Assembly: GCF_023195885.1 (NCBI RefSeq)
Contig: NZ_JALPKO010000005.1
Span: 124,001 to 188,000 of the forward strand
Length of the DNA: 64,000 nucleotides
Reading direction: 5' to 3'
DNA from: Methylonatrum kenyense
GTDB lineage: Bacteria > Pseudomonadota > Gammaproteobacteria > Nitrococcales > Aquisalimonadaceae
Shown: positions 1 to 9,948 of the stretch, in pieces
Position numbering within the stretch: the first letter of the stretch is position 1
How the letters are laid out: each line of letters begins with the position of its first letter
The notes under the pieces: generated by a model
Databases searched by the model: none
What the model saw: the letters and a program-made list of their open reading frames with translations, nothing else
What the model was told of the DNA's origin: nothing
Translations under genes and position numbers: made by a program

Positions 1-336
1 GAAGGTGCCGGTGCCAGGCTGGTGTCCTCCGGTCCCGGTGTGCCGACCCTGATTCTCAGCGATGAACGCACCGGGACGCGGGCGATTACCGGTGGCCGCC
101 GTGCGCTGGTCCGTGAAACCGAATTGCGCTACGAGATGGACTGGGAACTGCGCGACGCGGACGGCGAGCGCCTGGGCAACCGGGAGACCTTCGAGCAGGT
201 CCGCTACTACACGGCAGAGCAGGAGCGTGAACTGGCCAGCCGTGTCCGCCGGGATCAGGTGGTGCTGGAGCTGCGTCGGGATGTGGCGCAGATGCTGGCG
301 ACGCAGGCCGGGACACGCTTGTCTCGGGAGCGCTGA
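1..336 (+). CDS. lptE: LPS-assembly lipoprotein LptE, C-terminal part (5' end outside window)
   Basis: The frame is open from the first base and gives the last 111 residues of a protein whose start and lipoprotein signal lie upstream. LptE is the outer-membrane lipoprotein that plugs the LptD barrel and helps insert lipopolysaccharide. The visible part has the alternating polar beta-strand style of the family (a TRAITGG-like strand, then ELRYEMDWELRD) and a closing basic helix containing LRRDVAQMLAT. Its stop abuts the holA start, the usual lptE-holA arrangement. The call rests on this neighbourhood plus the C-terminal pattern, because family sequence conservation is low. Confidence 0.8.
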   Translation, partial: EGAGARLVSSGPGVPTLILSDERTGTRAITGGRRALVRETELRYEMDWELRDADGERLGNRETFEQVRYYTAEQERELASRVRRDQVVLELRRDVAQMLATQAGTRLSRER

Positions 337-1365
337 ATGGTCCTGCGTGCGGACCAGTGGCAGGCGCACCTCCGCCAGGGGCACTTGTCACCGGTCTACC
401 TGCTGGCCGGCGAGGAGCCCCTGCAGTTGCAGGAGGCGGCCGACGGGCTGCGGGCCGTGGCGCGCGAACAGGGCCACAGCGAGCGCACGGTGCTGACCGT
501 GGATGCCGGTTTCGACTGGGGGCAGTTGCATGCCGCCGGCGCAAATCTCTCGCTGTTCGGCGAACGACGGCTGCTGGAGCTGCGCATGCCCGGCGGCAAG
601 CCCGGCCAGACCGGTGCCAGGGTGCTGGCGGACTGGTGCAAATCACCGCCAGACGACACCGTGTTGCTGGTCCTCTGCGGTCGACTCGAGGCCGCGCAAC
701 GTCGTGCCGCCTGGTTTCGGGCCATCGACCGCGCAGGCCAGGTACTGCAGGTCTGGCCACTGCCACTGTCCCAGCTGCAGGCCTGGGTCAGGCGCCGCAT
801 GCAGACCACGGAACTCCAGCCCGCGGCGGGTGCCGTCGAACTGCTGGCGGAGCGCAGTGAAGGCAATCTGCTGGCAGCCAGCCAGGAAATCGAGAAGCTG
901 CGCCTGTTGCACGGTGCCGGGCCGATTACCGTGCAGGACGTCGGTGACGCTGTCGCCGACAGCGCCAGGCATGACGTGTTCGGTCTGGCCGAGGCGGCAT
1001 TCTCCGGGCAGCCGGCCCGTCTGCTGCGCATCGCGCGCCATCTGAGGGCCGAGGCCGCCGAGCCGGTGCTCGCCCTCTGGGCCCTGGCGGCCGGTGTTCG
1101 TGCGGCCGCCGCGATCCGTATCGGGCAGGCGCCGCGCGAGGCCCTGCAGCAGAACCGTGTGTTCGGTGATCTGGGTCGTGCCGTCGAGCGGGGTGCACGA
1201 CGCCATTCCGGGGCGCGTTGGGAGCAGTTGCTGTCGCGGGCCGCGACCGTGGATCGGGTGATCAAGGGCGCGTCTTCAGGGCGTGGCTGGGGTGAACCCT
1301 GGAATGAACTGATAAACTTTGGATTGGCAATAAGCGGAAGTTCCGTGGTGCAGGAAGAGGCATGA
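337..1365 (+). CDS. holA: DNA polymerase III delta subunit
   Basis: 342 residues, essentially the length of E. coli HolA (343). Delta is the wrench of the clamp loader: it opens the beta sliding clamp so that it can be placed on primed DNA. The N-terminus has the family's [14 protein letters not shown] stretch near residues 20-35, at the start of the AAA+-like fold, which lacks a working P-loop in this subunit. The C-terminal third is the helical collar. The ATG directly follows the lptE stop, and the gene overlaps proA by 4 nt (ATGA), so translation of lptE, holA and proA is probably coupled. Confidence 0.95.
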   Translation: MVLRADQWQAHLRQGHLSPVYLLAGEEPLQLQEAADGLRAVAREQGHSERTVLTVDAGFDWGQLHAAGANLSLFGERRLLELRMPGGKPGQTGARVLADWCKSPPDDTVLLVLCGRLEAAQRRAAWFRAIDRAGQVLQVWPLPLSQLQAWVRRRMQTTELQPAAGAVELLAERSEGNLLAASQEIEKLRLLHGAGPITVQDVGDAVADSARHDVFGLAEAAFSGQPARLLRIARHLRAEAAEPVLALWALAAGVRAAAAIRIGQAPREALQQNRVFGDLGRAVERGARRHSGARWEQLLSRAATVDRVIKGASSGRGWGEPWNELINFGLAISGSSVVQEEA

Positions 1366-2642
1366 ACGCGACAGTTACAGCGACTACCGACATTCCGGAT
1401 TACGTGCGCCGGGTGGGACAGCAGGCTCGGCAGGCGGCGCGTGCCATGGCGCGGGCGGACAGCGGGTGCAAGAATGCGGCATTGCGCGGTATCGCGGATG
1501 CACTGCAGGCGCAGGCCGAAACCATCGCCGCCGCCAATGCCCGCGATATGGAGGCAGGGCGCAGCAACGGCCTGGATGCGGCACTGCTGGACCGGTTGGA
1601 ATTGACGCCGCCGCGGATCAGCGCCATGGCGGAGGGCTTGCGCCAGATCGCCAGCCTGGCGGATCCGGTGGGCGCGATCAGCGATCTGGATTACCGCCCC
1701 AGCGGCATCCAGGTGGGTCGCATGCGGGTGCCCCTGGGCGTGATCGGCATCATCTACGAATCACGGCCGAATGTGACTGCCGATGCGGCCGGCCTGTGCC
1801 TCAAGTCGGGCAATGCCGCGATATTGCGCGGCGGCTCCGAGGCCATTCACAGCAACCGCGCGATTGCCGGGTGCATTCGCACGGGTCTGAAGCAGGCCGG
1901 GCTCCCCGGGGAGGCGGTGCAATTGATCGAGACCACCGACCGGGCGGCGGTCGGCGCGCTGATCCGTGCCGATGATTGTGTCGACGTCATCGTGCCGCGC
2001 GGCGGCAAGGGCCTGATCGAACGTATCAGCAGCGAAGCCACGGTGCCGGTGATCAAGCACCTGGACGGTGTCTGCCATGTCTACATCGATGATCAGGCGG
2101 ATCCGGACAAGGCCGTGCGGGTGGCGGTCAATGCCAAGACCCAGCGCTACGGTACCTGCAACACCATGGAAACGCTGCTGATCGCCGAGCCGGTGGCCGC
2201 AGCGCTGCTGCCGCGGCTTGCTGCCAGCTATCGCGAGCATGGCGTCGAACTTCGGGGCTGCGAACGCAGCCGGCAATTGGTCGACGGATTGCTGCCGGCG
2301 GAAGAGGCGGATTGGGCCGCAGAGTACCTGGCGCCGGTACTCGCCGTGCGCGTGGTTGCGGACCTGGAGGCGGCGATGGAGCACATCGCGCGCTGGAGTT
2401 CAGGGCATACCGAATCCATCGTGACCGAGAATTTCAGCCGCGCGCGGCGCTTTCTGCGCGAGGTGGATTCCAGCTCGGTCATGGTCAATGCCTCGACCCG
2501 GTTCGCGGACGGTTTCGAATACGGGCTGGGCGCCGAGATCGGGATCAGCACCGACAAGCTGCATGCCCGTGGGCCGGTGGGGCTGGAGGGGTTGACCACG
2601 TTGAAATGGATCGTGCTCGGCGATGGCCATATCCGTGAGTAA
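1362..2642 (+). CDS. proA: Gamma-glutamyl phosphate reductase (glutamate-5-semialdehyde dehydrogenase)
   Basis: 426 residues. ProA reduces gamma-glutamyl phosphate with NADPH to glutamate-5-semialdehyde, the second step of proline synthesis. The catalytic cysteine is Cys266 in the motif [12 protein letters not shown], and the cofactor-side motif [15 protein letters not shown] is at 131-145. The start overlaps the end of holA by 4 nt. proB is not adjacent, so the kinase partner must be encoded elsewhere. The proA-nadD-rsfS-rlmH order is common in gammaproteobacteria. Confidence 0.97.
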   Translation: MNATVTATTDIPDYVRRVGQQARQAARAMARADSGCKNAALRGIADALQAQAETIAAANARDMEAGRSNGLDAALLDRLELTPPRISAMAEGLRQIASLADPVGAISDLDYRPSGIQVGRMRVPLGVIGIIYESRPNVTADAAGLCLKSGNAAILRGGSEAIHSNRAIAGCIRTGLKQAGLPGEAVQLIETTDRAAVGALIRADDCVDVIVPRGGKGLIERISSEATVPVIKHLDGVCHVYIDDQADPDKAVRVAVNAKTQRYGTCNTMETLLIAEPVAAALLPRLAASYREHGVELRGCERSRQLVDGLLPAEEADWAAEYLAPVLAVRVVADLEAAMEHIARWSSGHTESIVTENFSRARRFLREVDSSSVMVNASTRFADGFEYGLGAEIGISTDKLHARGPVGLEGLTTLKWIVLGDGHIRE

Positions 2643-2675
2643 CGGGCTGGTCGCCGCGGCTGGCAGGGGGTGCAT

Positions 2676-3320
2676 ATGAGCCGCCTGCTGGGACTGCTGG
2701 GGGGCACTTTCGATCCGGTGCACAACGGTCATCTGCGCGCAGCCCTGGATGTCTGCGAGGCTGGTCAGCTGGACCAGCTCCGGCTGCTTCCCTGTCATAT
2801 CCCGCCGCACCGACAGACGCCCCGGGTTGACGCGGCGACGCGGCTGCAACTGCTGCAGGCTGCAATCCATGGCGAGGAACCCCGGCTTGTTGTGGACGAC
2901 CGCGAACTGCGCCGGGACGCGGTGTCCTATACCGTCGATACCCTGCATTCGCTGCATCTCGATTTCCCGGCGGCGCGCCTCTGCCTGCTGCTGGGAACGG
3001 ACACCTTCAACGGGCTGCCATCCTGGCATCGCTGGCGCGAGCTCGGTGAACTGGCTCACCTGGTGGTGATGCAGCGGCCCGATTTCAGTGCGACGGATGA
3101 CCCGGTGCTGGCGCGCTGGATGCGCGAGCGTCGCACCGAGGACTGGACGGACCTACGGGCCGAGCCGTTTGGGCGGGTCCTGTTCCAGCCGGTCGCGCAA
3201 CTCGGTATTTCCGCCAGTCTGGTGCGGCAACGGCTGGCGGCCGGCCGTTCCGCCCGCTACCTGGTGCCCGAGCCCGTCTGGCAGCAGATTCAGCAACAGC
3301 AACTCTACGCAGCCCCCTGA
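2676..3320 (+). CDS. nadD: Nicotinate-mononucleotide adenylyltransferase
   Basis: 214 residues from the chosen ATG, which lies two codons inside a possible GTG start at 2670 and is preceded by a purine-rich CAGGGGG. NadD adenylylates nicotinate mononucleotide to deamido-NAD in NAD biosynthesis. The nucleotidyltransferase signature GGTFDPVHNGH is at residues 9-19, and the second signature ISASLVRQRL is near the C-terminus, as expected for this superfamily. It sits 33 nt after proA and 27 nt before rsfS. Confidence 0.95.
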   Translation: MSRLLGLLGGTFDPVHNGHLRAALDVCEAGQLDQLRLLPCHIPPHRQTPRVDAATRLQLLQAAIHGEEPRLVVDDRELRRDAVSYTVDTLHSLHLDFPAARLCLLLGTDTFNGLPSWHRWRELGELAHLVVMQRPDFSATDDPVLARWMRERRTEDWTDLRAEPFGRVLFQPVAQLGISASLVRQRLAAGRSARYLVPEPVWQQIQQQQLYAAP

Positions 3321-3347
3321 GCTATCCACCCGGAGGAAGACAGAACC

Positions 3348-3728
3348 GTGCAGCAGAACGAGCAGCAAACAGCCCTGTCGGACGAGGCACTGCGTGATCT
3401 TGTCCTGGTCGCGCTCGAGGACAGCAAGGCGGTGGATCCCGTGGTGCTTGATGTCCGTGGCAAGACTGGGATTACCGACTTCATGATCATCGTCGCCGGC
3501 AATTCCAACCGGCACCTGCGCTCGATCGCCGACACCGTGGTCGAGCAGGCCCGCGAGCGGGGCGTGCGGCCGCTCGGCGTGGAGGGTGTGGAGTCTGCCG
3601 AATGGATCCTGGTGGATCTGGCCGATGTGGTGGTCCACGTCATGTTGCCGCGGGTGCGCGATCTGTACCGGCTGGAACGCATCTGGGGGATCGACGAGGA
3701 CGAGGCCGAGCAACAGGACGGCGGCTGA
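3348..3728 (+). CDS. rsfS: Ribosomal silencing factor RsfS
   Basis: 126 residues with a GTG start behind a strong CGGAGGAAG ribosome-binding site. RsfS binds ribosomal protein uL14 and blocks joining of the 30S and 50S subunits in starved cells. The DUF143 core is clear: ALEDSKAVDPVVLDVRGKTGITDFMII near residues 22-48, and VEGVESAEWILVDLADVVVHVM in the second half. It lies between nadD and rlmH, its usual position. The acidic tail (DEDEAEQQD) is poorly conserved in the family. Confidence 0.95.
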   Translation: MQQNEQQTALSDEALRDLVLVALEDSKAVDPVVLDVRGKTGITDFMIIVAGNSNRHLRSIADTVVEQARERGVRPLGVEGVESAEWILVDLADVVVHVMLPRVRDLYRLERIWGIDEDEAEQQDGG

Positions 3729-3731
3729 GTC

Positions 3732-4199
3732 ATGCGATTGCACCTCCTTGCCATCGGCCGCAAGATGCCGGACTGGGTGGCGCAGGGGTTTCGGACCTAC
3801 GCGGAACGGATGCCGAAGGAAATGCCGCTGCTGCTGCGGGAATTGTCCAGCGGGGATCGTGGCAAGGGTGCCAACCCCGCCCGCGCCCGCGACGTGGAAG
3901 CCGAGCGACTGCTGCAGGCCCTGCCGCAGCCGGGGCGGGTGGTCTGCCTGGATCAGCGCGGCCGCCAGCAGACCACCGAGGCGCTGGCCGAGCGGCTATC
4001 GGACTGGCGCCAGGATGGGCGCGATGTCGCCTTTATCGTCGGTGGTCCGGACGGCCTGGCCCGGCCCTGTCTCGACCGGGCCGACGAATCCTGGTCGTTG
4101 TCGCGGTTGACCCTGCCGCACATGCTGGTGCGCGTGTTGCTTGCCGAGCAGTTGTACCGTGGCTCGACCATCCTTGCCGGACACCCCTATCATCGTTGA
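3732..4199 (+). CDS. rlmH: 23S rRNA pseudouridine-1915 N3-methyltransferase
   Basis: 155 residues, the same length as E. coli RlmH. It is a small SPOUT methyltransferase that modifies pseudouridine 1915 in helix 69 of 23S rRNA in assembled ribosomes. The SAM-binding knot is represented by FIVGGPDGL, followed by the conserved LTLPHMLVRVLLAEQLYR and the C-terminal HPYHR tail that forms part of the active site. It starts 3 nt after rsfS, indicating co-transcription with that ribosome-directed factor. Confidence 0.97.
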   Translation: MRLHLLAIGRKMPDWVAQGFRTYAERMPKEMPLLLRELSSGDRGKGANPARARDVEAERLLQALPQPGRVVCLDQRGRQQTTEALAERLSDWRQDGRDVAFIVGGPDGLARPCLDRADESWSLSRLTLPHMLVRVLLAEQLYRGSTILAGHPYHR

Positions 4200-4242
4200 A
4201 TCGCCGGGGGTTGCATCATCCCGGGAAACAAGCGGAGTTACC

Positions 4243-4842
4243 ATGACCGAACAGGCACAGATCTATCTCGCATCGCGCTCGCCACGACGGCATGCCCTGC
4301 TGCAGCAGATCGGGCTGCCATTCCTGCCGCTGACGGTGGATGTGGACGAGGCCGCGGGTGAGGAAGAGAGCGCCGAGGTCTACGTCATCCGGCTGGCGCT
4401 GGAAAAGGCGCGCGCGGGCTGGGCACAGTTGGCCGGGGATGCGCCGCGCCTGCCGGTGCTTGGTGCCGACACCGCTGTCGTGCTCGATGACGGGCGTATT
4501 CTGGGCAAGCCGGTGAACCGCAGCGACGGACTGGCGATGCTGGAGCAACTGTCCGGGCGCGTCCACCGGGTGCTGACCGGGCTTGCCCTGGTCGACGACC
4601 GCGAGGCCACCCGGCTGAGCGTCAGCAGCGTCGGTTTTCGCGAGCTGGACCGGGCCGATATGGAGGCCTACTGGGTCACCGGTGAACCTGCGGACAAGGC
4701 CGGCGCCTACGCGATCCAGGGACGTGGCGCGGTGTTCGTCAATCATCTGGAGGGCAGCTATTCCGGCGTCATGGGCCTGCCTTTGTACGAGGTGACGGAC
4801 CTGCTCGCCGAGTTCAGCCTCGACTTCCGGCAGTCCTGGTAG
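4243..4842 (+). CDS. maf: Maf-family nucleoside triphosphate pyrophosphatase (YhdE type)
   Basis: 199 residues from an ATG preceded by AGCGGAGTTACC; a longer in-frame reading would overlap rlmH and is not needed. Maf proteins hydrolyse non-canonical or excess nucleoside triphosphates to monophosphates. The N-terminal LASRSPRRHALLQQIGLP is the family signature. The later segment QGRGAVFVNHLEGSYSGVMGLPL resembles the dTTP/UTP-specific YhdE subgroup rather than YceF. It directly precedes rng, a pairing seen in E. coli and Pseudomonas. Confidence 0.92.
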   Translation: MTEQAQIYLASRSPRRHALLQQIGLPFLPLTVDVDEAAGEEESAEVYVIRLALEKARAGWAQLAGDAPRLPVLGADTAVVLDDGRILGKPVNRSDGLAMLEQLSGRVHRVLTGLALVDDREATRLSVSSVGFRELDRADMEAYWVTGEPADKAGAYAIQGRGAVFVNHLEGSYSGVMGLPLYEVTDLLAEFSLDFRQSW

Positions 4843-4857
4843 GGCGCCGGCGTTTCG

Positions 4858-6330
4858 ATGTCGGAAGAGATTCTGATCAACTGCACGCCGCAGGAAACCC
4901 GGGTCGCATTGGTCGAGAACGGGGTCCTGCAGGAAGTGGCGGTGGAGCGAACCCGTCGCCGCGGGCTGGTCGGCAATATCTACAAGGGGCGGGTACAGCG
5001 CGTGCTGCCCGGCATGCAGGCCGCGTTCATCGAAATGGGCCTGGAGCGCACCGCATTCCTGCATGCCTCGGACATCGTCCGGCCCCCGCTGGCCGAGGGC
5101 GAGAACGGCGAACGGCCGCCGACACCGGATATCCAGCAGTTGCTGCACGAGGGGCAGGAGATCGTCGTGCAGGTGGTGAAGGATCCGATCGGTACCAAGG
5201 GTGCCCGCCTGACCACTCAGATCACGATGGCCTCCCGCAACCTTGTTCTGTTGCCCGACAACCCGACGGTCGGCATCTCCATGCGGATCGAGGACGAGAC
5301 AGAGCGGGCCCGTCTGCGGCAACTTGCACAGCAGTTCTCGGCCGAGGACGGCTGCGGCGGGTACATCATCCGTACGGCCGCCGAGCAGATGACCGAGGAT
5401 GCGCTGCAAAGTGACCGGGAGTTTCTGAAGAAGCTCTGGGAAACGGTGTCGGAGAACGCTGCATCGGCCAGGGCGGGCACCTGCATCCATGAGGATCTGC
5501 CGCTGGCCATGCGGACCCTGCGCGATATGGTAACGGTCGAGGTGGAGCGGATCCGCGTCGATTCCCGGGAGAACCATCAGAAAGTACTTGCCTTCTGCAA
5601 GGATTTCTTTCCGGCCATGGCGACGCGGGTTGAATACTACCCGGGCGAGAGACCGCTGTTCGACCTGTACGGGGTCGAGGAGGAAATGCAACGGGCGCTG
5701 TCGCGCAAGGTCGATCTCAAGTCCGGCGGTTATCTGATCATCGACCAGACCGAGGCCATGACCACGGTTGACGTCAACACCGGCGGTTACGTCGGCCGCC
5801 GCAACCTGGAAGAAACCATCTTCAAGACCAACCTGGAGGCGGCGCAAACGATCGCCCGCCAGGTGCGGCTGCGTAACCTCGGCGGCATCATCATCATCGA
5901 TTTCATCGATATGCATGACGAGGAGCACAAACGCCAGGTTCTGCGGGCGTTGGAGAAAAGCCTGGACCGGGATCACGCCAAGACCCAGATCAGTGGCGTG
6001 TCCGCCCTGGGTCTGGTGGAAATGACCCGCAAGCGGACACGAGAGAGCCTGGAGCACGTGCTCTGCGAACCCTGTCCAACCTGTGGTGGCCGTGGCACGC
6101 TGAAGACCGCCGAGACGGTCTGCTACGAGATCTTTCGCGAGATCATGCGCGAGGCCCGGCAGTTCGATGCCGACCGGCTGCTGGTGCTGGCGGCGCCGGC
6201 GGTCATCGATCTGATGCTGGACGAGGAGAACCTCGGTATCGCCGAACTGGAATCCTTTATCCAGCGCCCGGTCACCTTGCAGGCCGAAGCGCTGTATGCC
6301 CAGGATCAGTTCGACGTCGTTCTGATGTGA
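4858..6330 (+). CDS. rng: Ribonuclease G
   Basis: 490 residues, matching the RNase G length and lacking the long RNase E degradosome tail. The enzyme matures the 5' end of 16S rRNA and turns over some mRNAs. Visible parts are the S1 RNA-binding domain near 38-120 (NIYKGRVQRVLPGMQAAFIEMGL), the 5'-sensor region, the DNase I-like catalytic segment with DVNTGGYVG and IIIIDFIDMHDEEHK supplying the metal-binding aspartates, and the zinc-link CPTCGGRGT near residue 405. It starts 15 nt after maf. Confidence 0.96.
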   Translation: MSEEILINCTPQETRVALVENGVLQEVAVERTRRRGLVGNIYKGRVQRVLPGMQAAFIEMGLERTAFLHASDIVRPPLAEGENGERPPTPDIQQLLHEGQEIVVQVVKDPIGTKGARLTTQITMASRNLVLLPDNPTVGISMRIEDETERARLRQLAQQFSAEDGCGGYIIRTAAEQMTEDALQSDREFLKKLWETVSENAASARAGTCIHEDLPLAMRTLRDMVTVEVERIRVDSRENHQKVLAFCKDFFPAMATRVEYYPGERPLFDLYGVEEEMQRALSRKVDLKSGGYLIIDQTEAMTTVDVNTGGYVGRRNLEETIFKTNLEAAQTIARQVRLRNLGGIIIIDFIDMHDEEHKRQVLRALEKSLDRDHAKTQISGVSALGLVEMTRKRTRESLEHVLCEPCPTCGGRGTLKTAETVCYEIFREIMREARQFDADRLLVLAAPAVIDLMLDEENLGIAELESFIQRPVTLQAEALYAQDQFDVVLM

Positions 6331-6469
6331 ACCGCGCTGCCGCCGCCGTAGTCGAAGTTTCGATGAATCGCGTTGCTGATCAAGTCGTGTTTCCGGCCAG
6401 ATCACGGCGCGGGCAATCCGGCGCCGCGCCGGAAGGCGCGGTTCGATACCCGACCATTTCCGGGCTGAC

Positions 6470-9400
6470 ATGGTTGCGCTTGTCTACGCGCTAATGCGCT
6501 GGCTGACTTACGGCACGGTCGCTGTGCTGGTGCTGCTGGCGGTTGCAGTGAGTCTGCTGCGTGCCGCGCCGGCGCTGGCGCCATTTTATCAGGATGCCTT
6601 GGAAGACACCCTGGCCGAGCTTTCCGGACGGCCGGTTGCGCTGGGCGGCCTCGAGCTGGACTGGCACGGCCTGAGGCCAGGCTTCTCGGTTGCGGAACTG
6701 CATCTCGGCGGGGATGACGAGGATGCCGGCATCCGCTTGCAGGGGCTGTGGCTGCAACTGGATGCCGCAGCGTCGGTGCGCGAACGGCGTCCGGTATTGG
6801 CTGCGGTGGAGTTGTCCTCACTGGACCTGACGCTCCAGCGAACCCTGGACGGTCGCTGGCACCTGCTCGGCGCGGGTGTGGCCCAGCAGCCGGAATTCCA
6901 GCTTGACTGGCTGAATCGGCTTGCAGGACAGGTCGAGCGCATCCGCCTGCATGACGGCCGGGTGCAGATACAGGATCTGCGCCGGGCGGAAACCGTGGTT
7001 GTGGAGGAACTGCGGCTGGATCTGCAGTTGGGGGGTGGCGTGCCGCCACGTCTGGCGGCACGGGGCCGGCTGCCGGAGGCCTGGGGCGGCGGCCTGGACC
7101 TGCGGGCGCAGTGGGATGCGGGCACCGGCGAGCTGGAGCACCGACGGCTGCGGGCTTACCTGCAGATGCCCGGGCTACGTCCTGGCCTGCTCGAGGCTGC
7201 GCTCTCGGTTCCGGTTGGGGAGATGCCCTCTGCCAATCTGCGTGGTGATCTGGAGCTCTGGCTGGAGTTGGAGGGTGGACTCGCATCGCTGGTACCAGGC
7301 GATGCCGTCACGGATCGCGAGGTCGCGTTCACGCTCGGTCTGAACGATGGCGCGCTGGTCTTTCCGGGACTGTTCCGCGGTGAGTTGCCCTTCAGTTCGT
7401 TGCAGGCAGGAGCTGCACTGCATTTTCGCCGGGGCGACGACTGGGTGCTGGATCTGCACTCCGTTGACGCCCGGACCGCTGACGGTCGACTGCGGGGGCA
7501 CGCCCTGTTCGGGCGTCGGCACGGCAGCCCGCTGTATCTGGATATCCACGGTCGCCTGCAGGGGGAGGAAGGCAATGTTGCCAGCACGCCGCGCTACCTG
7601 CCGGCGGGAATCATGCCGCCGGCGCTTGTCGACTGGCTGGACCGCAGCCTGATTGACGGTACCGCCCGCGAGGCCGAGGTCAACGTGCAGGGTTTCGCGC
7701 CGGATTTCCCGTTTGCCCACGGCGAGGGACGGTTCGAGGTATTGGCGGAGCTGCGGGATGCAACGCTGAACTACTGGCCGGAATGGCCTGCCCTGGAGGA
7801 GGCCGACGGCCGTCTGCACTTCTTCGGCCAGTCGATGGACATTCGCGCCACCGAAGGCCGCATTGGCGACGCCGGGGTCCGGGGCGTTGCCGCCCGTATT
7901 GCCGTGCTGGGGCAGACTGCCCTGACCATCGATGGCGAGGTCGAGGCGGACGGCGAGGCCTACCTGGACTTCCTGCGTGCGATGCCACTGGCTGGCGACG
8001 GCCTGCGCACCGCGCTTTCCGCCATGCGTCTGGACGGACGTCATCCGCTTGCTCTGGGACTGGAGGTTCCGTTTCAGGGGCAGCCGATCGCCGTCAACGG
8101 CCGGGTTGATCTGCGAGATGCGGCGTTTGCGGTGCCCGACTGGGACTTGCGGGCTGACCGGCTGAGCGGGTCGGTCCGCTTCACCGAGTCGGGAATTCTT
8201 GCCGATCAGGTGCAGGGGCGTTTTCATGGTGCGCCGGTGAGGCTCCGTTCCCATCTTGATGATCCGGGACGGATCACCTTGCTGGCCGAACTGGACGGCG
8301 TGCCGGTGTCCGCTCTGCAGGCGCATGTACCGGCCGTGGATTTCCTGAGTGGTGGCACCGACGTGCAGCTGCGTGCACGGTTGCCCGATTTTTCCGGGCT
8401 GGCGGCCGATGAGCCGCTTGCGCGACTGGATTTCCGTTCCAGTATGCGCGGCGTCGGCAGCAACTTGCCGTCACCACTGGACAAGGCCGAGGACGAATCC
8501 ACGCGGCTTGAGGTTGCGTTTGACGTGGACCCCCAGCTTGGCCCGGTGCGCATCGCCTATGGTGATCGGACGCGGGTGCTGGTGCTGCCGGGAGACCGGG
8601 GTGTCGACGGCATCGGTGTACGTTTCGGCGGCGAGCAGCCGCGGATTCCGGTCGCCGGCGGTCTGGAAGTGAGCGGCCGTCTCGATACGCTGGATCTTGC
8701 GGGCTGGACGGATTATCGGCCCCGCGAGCAGGGCACAGCGGCGGATGGCGAGGGGCTGCCGCTGCGCTGGCTGGACCTGGATGTCACCTCCCTGCGATTC
8801 AACGCGCTTGAACTGCGCGAGGTGGAGTTGTTCGGCGTGCGGGAGAACGACACCCTGCAGCTGACCTTCTCCGGCACCGATGCGCTGGGTAGTCTGGCAA
8901 TCCCCCTGGCGGCGGATGCGGAGGAACCGTTTCGTGCGGATCTTGACTACCTGAACCTGCGCGGCGTCGGTGAACTGACGGCCCTGAATGGGGATGGCGG
9001 AGGACCGTGGCTGGCAGATGGCCTGCAGCCGGCGGATCTGCCTGGGCTGGTCTTCAATATTGCCGATCTGCGGCTCGAGGAGCGTCCCCTGGGGCGTCTC
9101 GCGCTGCGCGCCGGACCGGATGCAGACGGCGATTATGTCTTGGAGAACCTGGGGCTGAGCGGCGCGGATCACGAACTGGAGGCCAGAGGTGGCTGGCAGT
9201 CCGCCGACGGGGTCAGGCTGCGTGGCGTGCTGCGCAGTGAAGATGTCGGCGCACTGCTGGCGGGTTTCGGGTACGGTGAAATGAAGCGCGGCGGGCGGGG
9301 ACGGCTGCGCGCCAACCTGCAATGGCCCGATGGGCCGCAGGCGCTGCGCATGGACGCCATGCAGGGCGAAATGTCCCTGCGGCTGCGCGATGGACAGCTG

Positions 9401-9922
9401 GTCCAGGTCGAGCCGGGTGCCGGCCGGGTTTTCGGTCTGCTCAGTGTGGCGCTGATTCCGCGACGGCTTAACCTGGACTTTGGCGATGTGTTCGAGGAAG
9501 GGTTCGCCTACGATTCACTGGACGCGGAGCTGAGCTTTGCAAACGGGATTGCGACTCCGGAAACGCTGGTCATGGAAGGCCCTTCGGCGCGGATCGCGGT
9601 CAGCGGGCCGGTTGACCTGTCCCGCCGGGAATATGATCAGCACGTGATCGTTCGGCCGAAGGCCTCCGCCACGCTTCCGCTGGTTGGCGGTCTGGTTGGC
9701 GGCCTGCCCGGTGTTGCCGCGATGATGCTCGCCGAGCAGCTGTTCCGCGGTGGCGTCGATGGCGCCGCGCGGGCCGATTACCGGATTACCGGGCCCTGGC
9801 ATGCGCCGGAAATCGAGCGGCTCGGTCGTTTCGGGACCGGTGTCCCATCGCCCGACGCGGACGGCACGGGTGACGACGCGCCACAGTCACGGCCGGGCCG
9901 GTTCGGGTCGTCCCGGCCCTGA
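6470..9922 (+). CDS. yhdP: AsmA-like envelope lipid-transport protein YhdP
   Basis: 1150 residues (E. coli YhdP is 1266). One N-terminal membrane segment near residues 8-30 (TYGTVAVLVLLAVAV) anchors a very long periplasmic part made of repeated short beta strands, as in AsmA/TamB bridge proteins. In E. coli, YhdP with TamB and YdbH is required for glycerophospholipid movement to the outer membrane. Many segments pair a GRVDLRD-like strand with short helices, and the C-terminal region contains GPVDLSRREYDQHVIVRP, typical of the family. It follows rng, as in Pseudomonas. A 139-bp gap separates them. Confidence 0.88.
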   Translation: MVALVYALMRWLTYGTVAVLVLLAVAVSLLRAAPALAPFYQDALEDTLAELSGRPVALGGLELDWHGLRPGFSVAELHLGGDDEDAGIRLQGLWLQLDAAASVRERRPVLAAVELSSLDLTLQRTLDGRWHLLGAGVAQQPEFQLDWLNRLAGQVERIRLHDGRVQIQDLRRAETVVVEELRLDLQLGGGVPPRLAARGRLPEAWGGGLDLRAQWDAGTGELEHRRLRAYLQMPGLRPGLLEAALSVPVGEMPSANLRGDLELWLELEGGLASLVPGDAVTDREVAFTLGLNDGALVFPGLFRGELPFSSLQAGAALHFRRGDDWVLDLHSVDARTADGRLRGHALFGRRHGSPLYLDIHGRLQGEEGNVASTPRYLPAGIMPPALVDWLDRSLIDGTAREAEVNVQGFAPDFPFAHGEGRFEVLAELRDATLNYWPEWPALEEADGRLHFFGQSMDIRATEGRIGDAGVRGVAARIAVLGQTALTIDGEVEADGEAYLDFLRAMPLAGDGLRTALSAMRLDGRHPLALGLEVPFQGQPIAVNGRVDLRDAAFAVPDWDLRADRLSGSVRFTESGILADQVQGRFHGAPVRLRSHLDDPGRITLLAELDGVPVSALQAHVPAVDFLSGGTDVQLRARLPDFSGLAADEPLARLDFRSSMRGVGSNLPSPLDKAEDESTRLEVAFDVDPQLGPVRIAYGDRTRVLVLPGDRGVDGIGVRFGGEQPRIPVAGGLEVSGRLDTLDLAGWTDYRPREQGTAADGEGLPLRWLDLDVTSLRFNALELREVELFGVRENDTLQLTFSGTDALGSLAIPLAADAEEPFRADLDYLNLRGVGELTALNGDGGGPWLADGLQPADLPGLVFNIADLRLEERPLGRLALRAGPDADGDYVLENLGLSGADHELEARGGWQSADGVRLRGVLRSEDVGALLAGFGYGEMKRGGRGRLRANLQWPDGPQALRMDAMQGEMSLRLRDGQLVQVEPGAGRVFGLLSVALIPRRLNLDFGDVFEEGFAYDSLDAELSFANGIATPETLVMEGPSARIAVSGPVDLSRREYDQHVIVRPKASATLPLVGGLVGGLPGVAAMMLAEQLFRGGVDGAARADYRITGPWHAPEIERLGRFGTGVPSPDADGTGDDAPQSRPGRFGSSRP

Positions 9923-9948
9923 TCATCAAGCAGACGAGGCACAGCCTG

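Noticed and set aside
4216-6471. A long open frame of 751 codons on the - strand opposite maf and rng
   Set aside because: It is entirely antisense to two well-conserved genes. Its composition (His, Gln, Asp, Arg rich) is that of a shadow frame in GC-rich DNA, with no recognisable domain.
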